DNA from: an uncultured bacterium
GTDB taxonomy: Bacteria > Cyanobacteriota > Vampirovibrionia > Gastranaerophilales > Gastranaerophilaceae
Length of the DNA: 6,857 bases
Direction: 5' to 3'
Assembly (NCBI GenBank): GCA_949288685.1
Contig: CASELB010000090.1
Span: 1-6,857 of the forward strand
Shown here: positions 1 through 5,452 of the stretch, in pieces
Layout of the letters: each line of letters starts with the position of its first letter
Position numbering within the stretch: position 1 is the stretch's first letter
The notes under the pieces: generated by a model
The model's database searches: none
Told to the model about the DNA's origin: nothing
The model's input: the letters and a program-made list of their open reading frames with translations, nothing else
Position numbers and translations under genes: made by a program

Positions 1-43
1 AGGTTGTTATACCCGAAAGGCATTTATTAAAATACATTATAAG

Positions 44-72
44 TATTTGCTATTTTTAAAAATTAGTAAATA
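44..72. repeat. AT-rich inverted repeat upstream of the acetyltransferase gene
   Basis: The left arm TATTTGCTATTTTT (44-57) is nearly the reverse complement of the right arm AAAAATTAGTAAATA (58-72), with one mismatch and one extra base. There is almost no loop, so it reads as a DNA dyad more than an RNA hairpin, and it lacks the GC-rich stem of a normal terminator. A weak promoter-like pair overlaps it (TTGCTA at 47-52, AATAAT at 69-74, 16-bp spacer), so it could be an operator for the downstream operon. Positions 1-101 hold no complete gene. All three + frames end in a stop within the first 73 bases, so the tail of an upstream gene may lie here, but I cannot say in which frame. Confidence 0.35.
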
Positions 73-101
73 ATAAAAGAATAGAATGGGGCTTATATTA
101 A

Positions 102-710
102 ATGCAAAACAATAAAAAAATCACACTTGACGAATTTTATACACACATGGCTTCCGGTGATATTGTGGAGGCGGAGTCTCCGATGGGAACAATGCTTCAT
201 ACTCTTAGTCAGGAGGCTTTACAGATAACAACAGAACTTAATAATAAATATCATACGCCAGAAGAGATAGTGGAAATATTTTCTAAATTGACCGGCAAAA
301 ACGTAGATAAAACATTTCGTTTGTTTCCGCCATTCTATACTGACTGCGGAAAAAATATTACAATCGGGAAAAATGTTTTTATTAATGCAGGATGTAAATT
401 TCAAGATCAGGGCGGCATTACAATAGGTGACGGGTGTTTAATAGGGCACAATGTTATAATTACCACACTGAACCATATTCCTCAACCCTCTAAAAGGCAA
501 TCACTCATACCAAAACCTGTTAAAATCGGTAAGAATGTCTGGATGGGAGCAGGCGTTATTATTCTGCCCGGTGTGACAATAGGCGACAGTGCAATAATCG
601 GCGCCGGCAGCATTGTTGTAAAAGATATTCCGTCAAATGCAGTGGCAGTTGGCAATCCCTGTAAAGTTATAAAGTATATAGAAGAGAATAACGAGGTAAA
701 AAATGTTTAA
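102..710 (+). CDS. Sugar O-acetyltransferase (maltose/galactoside acetyltransferase-like, hexapeptide repeat)
   Basis: A 202-residue acetyl-CoA-dependent sugar O-acetyltransferase of the left-handed beta-helix family (LacA/Maa type), expected to be a cytoplasmic trimer that acetylates a sugar hydroxyl. Residues 1-70 are helical and correspond to the N-terminal cap. The FPPFYTDCGKNI stretch (75-86) is the family's characteristic lead-in. From residue 86 onward, imperfect hexapeptides follow (ITIGKN, ITIGDG, VKIGKN, VTIGDS). The catalytic histidine is most likely His125 in TTLNH, and the family tryptophan is Trp147 in NVWMGA. The C-terminal GNPCKVIKYI (184-193) matches the usual closing VGxPAKVIK pattern. 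Length is normal for the family. The ATG at 102 has only a weak upstream purine run (GGGG at 88-91), but it gives the full N-terminal cap. The last 8 bases overlap the hydrolase gene, so the two are probably co-transcribed. The sugar substrate cannot be read from the sequence; a generic xenobiotic or sugar acetylation role is possible. Confidence 0.92.
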   Translation: MQNNKKITLDEFYTHMASGDIVEAESPMGTMLHTLSQEALQITTELNNKYHTPEEIVEIFSKLTGKNVDKTFRLFPPFYTDCGKNITIGKNVFINAGCKFQDQGGITIGDGCLIGHNVIITTLNHIPQPSKRQSLIPKPVKIGKNVWMGAGVIILPGVTIGDSAIIGAGSIVVKDIPSNAVAVGNPCKVIKYIEENNEVKNV

Positions 711-1731
711 GAAATTTCTAATTCCAGTTATCACACTTATTTTAATCATAGGAGGCACGAGTATTAGTATGGCAAAAAGCAATGATTGGGATAAAACCTT
801 TCCTGAAAGCGACAAAGTCAACGTAACAAAAGTAAGTTTCAAAAACCGTTACGGAATTACCCTTATAGGAGATTTGTACACACCGAAAAATAAACCGTCA
901 GAAAAAATGTCAGCAATTGCTGTATCCGGACCGTTCGGCGCAGTAAAAGAGCAGGTCTCCGGACGATACGCTCAAACAATGGCGAAACGCGGGTTTGTAG
1001 CATTAGCATTTGACCCGTCATATACCGGAGAAAGCGGCGGTGAACCAAGAGATGTAGCCTCACCCGATATAAATACGGAAGATTTTAGTGCCGCTGTTGA
1101 TTTTTTAAGCAATCAGCCAAACGTGAATTCTGACAGAATCGGCATTATAGGAATATGCGGATTTGGTGGGTTTGGATTGAACGCTGCGGCTATCGATACA
1201 AGGATTAAGGGTACCGTAACAGTAACTATGTATGATATGACACGCGTTACCGCTAAAGGATATTTTGATTCAATGGATGAAGATGCGCGCTACGCTTTAA
1301 AAGAACAGCTTAATAAACAAAGAACCGAAGATTTTAAGAACGGAACTTATGCAAAATCTCAAGGACTGCCTGACAAGTTAACAGGTGATGAACCTCAATT
1401 TGTAAAAGATTACGTAGGGTTTTATAAAACAAAACGCGGATTTCATGAACGTTCAATCGGCTCTAACGGAGGATGGAATACAACTTCATCACTATCACTA
1501 ATTAATATGCCCATACTTGCATACAGTAATGAAATAAGAAATGCCGTATTAATAATTCACGGAGAAAAAGCGCACAGCAGATACTTTAGTGAAGATGCTT
1601 TTAAAAAACTCAAGGGTGACAATAAAGAGTTGTATATAGTTGAAGGAGCAAACCACGTTGACCTTTATGACAATCTTGATAAAATCCCGTTTGATAAAAT
1701 AGAAACATTCTTCAATGAGTATTTAAAATAA
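703..1731 (+). CDS. Exported alpha/beta hydrolase (dienelactone hydrolase/YcjY-like)
   Basis: A 342-residue alpha/beta-hydrolase with an N-terminal signal peptide: basic MFKK, a hydrophobic core at about residues 5-18, and a probable cleavage site after SMA near residue 24. It is therefore expected outside the cytoplasmic membrane. The core contains the oxyanion-side strand (AIAVSGPFGA, 71-80), FDPSYTGESGG (103-113) and the nucleophile elbow IGICGFGG (149-156), where Cys152 sits in the usual Ser position, as in dienelactone hydrolases. A candidate acid is Glu288 in IIHGEKAHS, and the histidine is His318 in EGANHVDLYD. The insertion around 176-270, including MYDMT, GFHERSI and NMP segments, is a cap typical of this large uncharacterised gut-bacterial subfamily. 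The start is well supported by GAGGT at 693-697, five bases before the ATG, inside the upstream gene. The substrate (an ester, lactone or acylated sugar) is unknown. Pairing with an acetyltransferase suggests handling of acyl groups, which is inference. Confidence 0.9.
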   Translation: MFKKFLIPVITLILIIGGTSISMAKSNDWDKTFPESDKVNVTKVSFKNRYGITLIGDLYTPKNKPSEKMSAIAVSGPFGAVKEQVSGRYAQTMAKRGFVALAFDPSYTGESGGEPRDVASPDINTEDFSAAVDFLSNQPNVNSDRIGIIGICGFGGFGLNAAAIDTRIKGTVTVTMYDMTRVTAKGYFDSMDEDARYALKEQLNKQRTEDFKNGTYAKSQGLPDKLTGDEPQFVKDYVGFYKTKRGFHERSIGSNGGWNTTSSLSLINMPILAYSNEIRNAVLIIHGEKAHSRYFSEDAFKKLKGDNKELYIVEGANHVDLYDNLDKIPFDKIETFFNEYLK

Positions 1732-1734
1732 AAC

Positions 1735-1764
1735 AAAAAAGAGTTCATAATGAACTCTTTTTTT
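1735..1764. terminator. Bidirectional rho-independent terminator
   Basis: A perfect 7-bp stem, GAGTTCA (1741-1747) and TGAACTC (1751-1757), encloses a 3-base TAA loop. It is flanked by six A on the left (1735-1740) and seven T on the right (1758-1764). The A and T tracts make it work in both directions: for the + strand hydrolase gene ending at 1731 and for the - strand regulator gene ending at 1771. The stem is short and only moderately GC-rich, but the tracts could extend it. Confidence 0.85.
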
Positions 1765-1770
1765 ACTTTA

Positions 1771-2088
1771 CTATTTTTTATACCCGTCAAAAAATCGGTA
1801 TATTAATAAAACTTTCTCATCACTAAGCCGGTCAAGGTTATTAACAATATTTTCTCTCATCTGTTTAACCGGAATTAAATGATTAAAATCAAAGAGTGCT
1901 TTTAGTTCCACACGGAGATTTTGAGCAATTTTTTCTACAGTAGGAAGAGACGGGAAATGCCTGCCGCTTTCAATACCGCTCAGGCTGGTTGTTTCAAGCC
2001 CGATTAATTCGGCAAGTTTCTCCTGCGTCAACCCCGCTTCTTTTCTTAATTCCTTTATTCTTTTTCCAAGCAGCCTCTTATTGTCCAT
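1771..2088 (-). CDS. XRE-family helix-turn-helix transcriptional regulator
   Basis: A 105-residue DNA-binding protein with a Cro/C1-type HTH_3 domain at about residues 7-66. LGKRIKELRKEAGLTQEKLA is the first half, and ETTSLSGIESGRHFP holds the recognition helix and the conserved IESGR turn, followed by PTVEKIAQNLRVELKALF. The C-terminal tail (67-105) is predicted helical (MRENIVNNLDRLSDEKVLLIYRF, a segment I read as amphipathic) and may mediate dimerisation. It has no ligand or protease domain. An AAGGA Shine-Dalgarno lies on the - strand at 2092-2096, three bases before the ATG, which is a short spacing. The gene is convergent with the hydrolase operon and divergent from the glycosyltransferase gene, so the 2089-2308 region is its most likely target, possibly for autoregulation. 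No cognate operator can be proven from the sequence. Phage repressor origin is possible, but no other phage genes are present. Confidence 0.9.
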   Translation of the reverse strand: MDNKRLLGKRIKELRKEAGLTQEKLAELIGLETTSLSGIESGRHFPSLPTVEKIAQNLRVELKALFDFNHLIPVKQMRENIVNNLDRLSDEKVLLIYRFFDGYKK

Positions 2089-2132
2089 AAGTCCTTACTA
2101 TTAATGATAAATAATTGGCAGATAAAAAATAA

Positions 2133-2167
2133 GCGTAAATTAAATGTAATTTTTGTAAAAAATACGC
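2133..2167. promoter_or_regulatory. Spaced inverted repeat GCGTA/TACGC, candidate operator
   Basis: GCGTA at 2133-2137 and TACGC at 2163-2167 form inverted half-sites about 30 bp centre to centre, with loosely matching AT flanks. They lie between the regulator gene and the glycosyltransferase promoter. TGTAAA also occurs at 2154-2159, 2209-2214 and 2220-2225, the last joined to an 8-bp palindrome TACATGTA (2216-2223). These are possible binding sites for the adjacent XRE protein. In such AT-rich DNA the TGTAAA copies could be chance; the GC-containing half-sites are less likely to be. Confidence 0.3.
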
Positions 2168-2207
2168 AATAAATCGCGAAAAAATAATTGAAAATTACCA
2201 AAATTCA

Positions 2208-2236
2208 TTGTAAACTACATGTAAAATACATATATT
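2208..2236 (+). promoter_or_regulatory. Predicted sigma70-type promoter of the glycosyltransferase/ATP-grasp operon
   Basis: TTGTAA (2208-2213) and TATATT (2231-2236) are separated by a 17-bp spacer, matching the consensus at 4/6 and 5/6 positions. Transcription would begin near 2243, leaving a leader of about 65 bases before the preferred start codon at 2309. TACATGTA and two TGTAAA copies lie within or beside the element, where a regulator could act. The match is reasonable, but background TA richness makes false positives common. Confidence 0.45.
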
Positions 2237-2297
2237 TATCAAAAAGTAATGATTTAATGTTAAGAAATTGATACATGGCAATAAATCATGGATTTTG

Positions 2298-2302
2298 AAG
2301 GA
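2298..2302 (+). promoter_or_regulatory. Shine-Dalgarno sequence fixing the glycosyltransferase start
   Basis: AAGGA lies six bases before the ATG at 2309. The in-frame ATG at 2288 has no purine-rich ribosome-binding sequence upstream, so translation most likely begins at 2309, seven codons later than the longest frame. Confidence 0.7.
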
Positions 2303-2308
2303 TTAAGA

Positions 2309-4384
2309 ATGGAATACAGAAAAACAATTAAAACAAAACAACCTGTGGTCTCGATTATAGTACCGGCCTTCAATGTAGAGAAGTACGTTGAGAAATGTAT
2401 AAATTCACTAACCGGGCAAACTTTAAAAGAAATAGAAATAATTATAGTAAATGACGGTTCTACAGACGGTACAGGAGATATTATAAAAAGACTTGCCATA
2501 AATGATAAAAGAATAAAAATCATTGAACAGGAGAATAAACTGCAAGGCGCGGCAAGGAACGCCGGAACAAATATCTCTCGCGGAGAGTATATCGGTTTTG
2601 TAGATGCTGACGACTGGGTTGATGCAGACTATTACGAAAAACTATATGCGACAGCAAAAAAATACAATTCGGATATTGCGCTTGCTTGTTATACAAGAAT
2701 TGGCAACGGAAAAACAAAGAAAAGACTTAATATCAACAAAGAAATCTTTGTAACAGCACTGCAAGAAAAACTTGATGTTTGCAGTCAGGCTAAAAACCCG
2801 TGTCCGACGAACAAAATTTACAAACGGGAAATGCTGGTTAAAAACAATATTGAATGGGAAGAAGGCGTATACTGCGAGGACAAGATTTTTACACTCAAAG
2901 CCGTCTACTATGCAAACGGAGTGGTTACGGTTCCCGAAATTAATTATTATTACTACAGAAATCCATGTTCTACAGTAAATACTAAAGAGAAAAAAAGACT
3001 AAAGAAAATTAAAGCGGATAAGGAAAAAGCAAAGAAAAATGTTTTAGAATTTTTACGCGAACATAACGCACAGATAAGAGAAGGAGATTTTAACGCGATA
3101 AAAAAGAAAATATTTTTCCTCGGTATTCCTATAATTACAGTTACAGAAAGTATACAAACAGAAAAAGTATTTTTCCTGGGTATACCGGTATTAGAAAAGC
3201 CTGCCGGTATGAAATACGATTATAAACGAAAAAGAATAAAGATTTTAGGTATAAAAATAACCTACAAATCAAGAGAATGGTTATCTAATGCAGAAATTGA
3301 CAACAAAAACAAAAACAGGACTAATTTGTCACATAAAGTTCCGGTTAACGGTAAAAGTATTTTGTTTATTGCAACTCATTTCGTTAAGGCTGGCGGAATT
3401 GAGACAAGGCTGCTTCAATATATACAGGGAATGAAAGCACAGGACGAGTGGAATATTTATCTTCTTTCAGAATTTAATGAGAACGAAAGTTTACTTAAAG
3501 AAACAAATTTTTACCTGAATTTTGATGCAAAAAATTTTCAACAGTGTCTGGAAGAAATTATTGAGAGATATCATATTGATTTTATAGAATTTCAGTTTAA
3601 GAACTCAAGTATACTAAAAAAATTGGATATTGAAGAGTTGAAATCGAAAGCAAAAACGGGGTGTGTAATCCATAACCGCGGAGTAAGAAACATAAATCAG
3701 ATAAACAGGTTGGATTATACGGTAATTGTAAGCAACAATCTTTATCAGAATTATTACAGACAAATTACAAATGCTGCGGTAGTAGCTAATTCTATTGATT
3801 TCAGGACAATACCCGTATGTAAAAAGTGGCACTATCAAGGACAAAAAACGGCACTGCTAGTATCAAGAATAAACACTGATAAACTGGAATCTATCAAGTG
3901 CTTTATTAAATACTGTAAATCTAAGAATATAGATTTTATAATTGCAGGTGATGAACAGCCGGTGAAAAAACTCAAACTTAAACTAATAAAAGAGTTTCAC
4001 TTAGAAGACAATATTTTTATAGGCGAAATAGACACCTTAAAATATCTTGCAGAAAATATGGATAATATTTTATTTGTAGGCGGATTAGGTCTTGTAATAC
4101 TTGAAAGCGCCTGTCTGGGCATCCCTGCGTTTTGCTGCTCAAAATATAAAGGGAAAAACTATTCTTTTGTAACAAAAGATAATGTAATGCTCTTTGATAA
4201 TTTTACTATAAGGACAAAATTGATAATAAGTAAAAAAAGGAAAAAGGAATACAATCTGGATTTGAATAATATTGATAAATACGACGTACAAAAACAGATT
4301 AGAGAAGAGAGGAATTTTATAAACTCCCTTTACAGGTGGCAGCAAATACTTTTTTTAGGCGTTGATGAAGTAAAAAACAGATAA
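2309..4384 (+). CDS. Bifunctional glycosyltransferase: N-terminal GT2 fused to C-terminal GT4-like domain
   Basis: A cytoplasmic or membrane-associated enzyme of 691 residues, probably adding two sugars to a surface glycan. Numbering is from the ATG at 2309, chosen because AAGGA precedes it. The GT-A (GT2) domain spans about 14-230: VSIIVPAFN (14-22), nucleotide-binding NDGSTDGT (48-55), RNAG (83-86), metal-binding DADDW (99-103) and a probable catalytic base in CEDK (Glu190/Asp191). A lysine-rich helix (about 224-253) leads to a linker holding three FLGIP/ILGIK motifs (270-274, 289-293, 312-316). The GT-B domain begins near 350 (ILFIATHF, then GGIETR at 362-367). It continues with LLVSRINTDK near 516-525 and GGLGLVILESACLGIP near 591-606, the GT4 donor-binding motif in which the first Glu of EX7E is replaced by Gly591 while Glu599 is kept. 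The domain is thus diverged, and its activity is less certain. No transmembrane helix is evident. It is first in an operon with the ATP-grasp gene. Sugar specificity is unknown. Confidence 0.9.
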   Translation: MEYRKTIKTKQPVVSIIVPAFNVEKYVEKCINSLTGQTLKEIEIIIVNDGSTDGTGDIIKRLAINDKRIKIIEQENKLQGAARNAGTNISRGEYIGFVDADDWVDADYYEKLYATAKKYNSDIALACYTRIGNGKTKKRLNINKEIFVTALQEKLDVCSQAKNPCPTNKIYKREMLVKNNIEWEEGVYCEDKIFTLKAVYYANGVVTVPEINYYYYRNPCSTVNTKEKKRLKKIKADKEKAKKNVLEFLREHNAQIREGDFNAIKKKIFFLGIPIITVTESIQTEKVFFLGIPVLEKPAGMKYDYKRKRIKILGIKITYKSREWLSNAEIDNKNKNRTNLSHKVPVNGKSILFIATHFVKAGGIETRLLQYIQGMKAQDEWNIYLLSEFNENESLLKETNFYLNFDAKNFQQCLEEIIERYHIDFIEFQFKNSSILKKLDIEELKSKAKTGCVIHNRGVRNINQINRLDYTVIVSNNLYQNYYRQITNAAVVANSIDFRTIPVCKKWHYQGQKTALLVSRINTDKLESIKCFIKYCKSKNIDFIIAGDEQPVKKLKLKLIKEFHLEDNIFIGEIDTLKYLAENMDNILFVGGLGLVILESACLGIPAFCCSKYKGKNYSFVTKDNVMLFDNFTIRTKLIISKKRKKEYNLDLNNIDKYDVQKQIREERNFINSLYRWQQILFLGVDEVKNR
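3101..3268 (+). repeat. Three LGI(P/K) linker motifs in the glycosyltransferase protein
   Basis: Protein-level repeat in the linker between the two catalytic domains: KIFFLGIPII, KVFFLGIPVL and RIKILGIKIT, each with basic residues just before and spaced 19-23 residues apart. The DNA copies have diverged, so this is not a recent duplication. The alternation of basic and hydrophobic residues suggests short beta-hairpins or an amphipathic membrane-contacting surface. A related motif, YIVNILGLKLHIK, opens the next protein in the operon. Similar linkers recur, to my knowledge, in surface-polysaccharide glycosyltransferases of several bacteria; their function is not established. Confidence 0.6.
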
Positions 4385-4389
4385 GGAGG
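4383..4389 (+). promoter_or_regulatory. Strong Shine-Dalgarno overlapping the upstream stop codon
   Basis: AAGGAGG begins within the TAA stop (4382-4384) of the glycosyltransferase and ends four bases before the ATG at 4394. It is the best Shine-Dalgarno match in the window. The arrangement suggests translational coupling of the two genes and high translation of the ligase. Confidence 0.75.
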
Positions 4390-4393
4390 GCAA

Positions 4394-5452
4394 ATGGTAC
4401 CATTATTTTCGATTAAAGAAGAAGGCTTATACTATATTGTTAATATTTTGGGGTTAAAACTGCACATAAAAAGTCTTAAACTTGCATACAAAAAGATTAA
4501 AGAACTGGAAAAGAAACAAATAACCCCTCGCAGCAGTAAATTTTTCTGGGCGACAGAAGCAAAATTCAGCACAAAAGATAAGATATGGTATTTATCTCAG
4601 ACTTTTTACGAACAAACCGGTTATTTTCCTAATTTAAAAAATCCCGGCTCTCTTAATGAAAAACTTAATTGGTTAAAACTTAACTATTATAATCCGATTG
4701 AAAATACTTGCATAGATAAATATGAATTTAAAAAATACATAAAAAATCAACTGGGTGACGGTTATACTATTCCATTAATAGGAGTTTATGATAGTGTAGA
4801 CGACATTGATTTTAAAACTCTGCCCCAAAAATTTGTTATGAAAGTAACAATAAGCGGTAATCAGGAGGGAATGGCTTTTATTAAAAATAAAGATAAAACA
4901 GACATTGAACATTTAAAATACAAATTTAATGATTACTTGCAAGAATGGAATTCTATATACTATCATTGCTTATCAAGAGGATATAAAGAAGTTACCCCGC
5001 GTATAATAGTTGAACCCTATATTGAAGAACTTGAAAAAGCAGTATGCGACTATAAATTTTTCTGCTTTCACGGGACTCCAAAATGCTTTTATACTACAAG
5101 CAATTGGTTAACAGGCTCAATCAGGGAACTAACATACTATGACATGAATCTCAACAGGCTTCCAATAAAATATAATAACCATTCAATTAACCATTGCACA
5201 AAATTAATAAGAACAAAACAAATTGATTTAATGACAGAGATAGCAACTAAATTATCAAAAGACTTTCCTTTTGTCAGAATTGATTTTTATAATTTAAAAG
5301 ATAAACTTCTTCTTGGAGAAATGACATTTTCTCCGGGAGGAGGTTTTGGGCAATACACACCGCGGGAATGGGATTACAAAATGGGTGAATGGCTTGATTT
5401 AAACAAACTAAATCCAGTGTATCTGAATATACTGCCTGAATTCAGGGTATAA
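4394..5452 (+). CDS. TupA-like ATP-grasp family protein (glycan-modifying ligase)
   Basis: A 352-residue protein of the TupA-like ATP-grasp family (Pfam ATPgrasp_TupA). Family members are linked to teichuronopeptide or capsule biosynthesis and are thought to ligate an amino acid to a glycan carboxyl group using ATP. Recognisable family blocks are: NPGSLNEKLNWLKLNYYNP (83-101), DKYEFKKYI (108-116), IPLIGVYDSVDDIDFKTLP (126-144), FVMK with Lys150, a Gly-containing loop ISGNQEG (153-159), EPYIEE (207-212), CDYKFFCFHGTPK (218-230), FPFVRIDFY (291-299) and GEMTFSPGGG (308-317), where Glu309 and Asp297 are likely Mg-ATP ligands. The usual loop after FVxK (NHGSG-like in relatives) is altered. Residues 11-43 carry the LGLKLHIK motif and a charged helix shared in style with the preceding protein. 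Nine bases separate it from the glycosyltransferase gene, so it is co-transcribed. The amino acid and acceptor are unknown. Confidence 0.87.
   Translation: MVPLFSIKEEGLYYIVNILGLKLHIKSLKLAYKKIKELEKKQITPRSSKFFWATEAKFSTKDKIWYLSQTFYEQTGYFPNLKNPGSLNEKLNWLKLNYYNPIENTCIDKYEFKKYIKNQLGDGYTIPLIGVYDSVDDIDFKTLPQKFVMKVTISGNQEGMAFIKNKDKTDIEHLKYKFNDYLQEWNSIYYHCLSRGYKEVTPRIIVEPYIEELEKAVCDYKFFCFHGTPKCFYTTSNWLTGSIRELTYYDMNLNRLPIKYNNHSINHCTKLIRTKQIDLMTEIATKLSKDFPFVRIDFYNLKDKLLLGEMTFSPGGGFGQYTPREWDYKMGEWLDLNKLNPVYLNILPEFRV
5435..5446. repeat. 12-bp perfect palindrome at the end of the ATP-grasp gene
   Basis: CCTGAATTCAGG lies just before the stop codon of the ATP-grasp gene, where it also encodes the last residues. 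As RNA it has no loop and no U-tract, so it is not a convincing terminator. It may be a coincidence of Pro-Glu-Phe-Arg codons, or it may help fold the end of the convergent transcripts. Confidence 0.35.

Noticed and set aside
2288..2308. Longer N-terminus for the glycosyltransferase starting at ATG 2288
   Set aside because: No Shine-Dalgarno precedes it, whereas AAGGA lies six bases before the ATG at 2309, and the GT2 fold begins well after either start.
2772..2978. Small basic open frame inside the glycosyltransferase gene
   Set aside because: It lies wholly within the GT2 coding region in another frame, shows no domain, and overlaps conserved catalytic motifs of the main protein.
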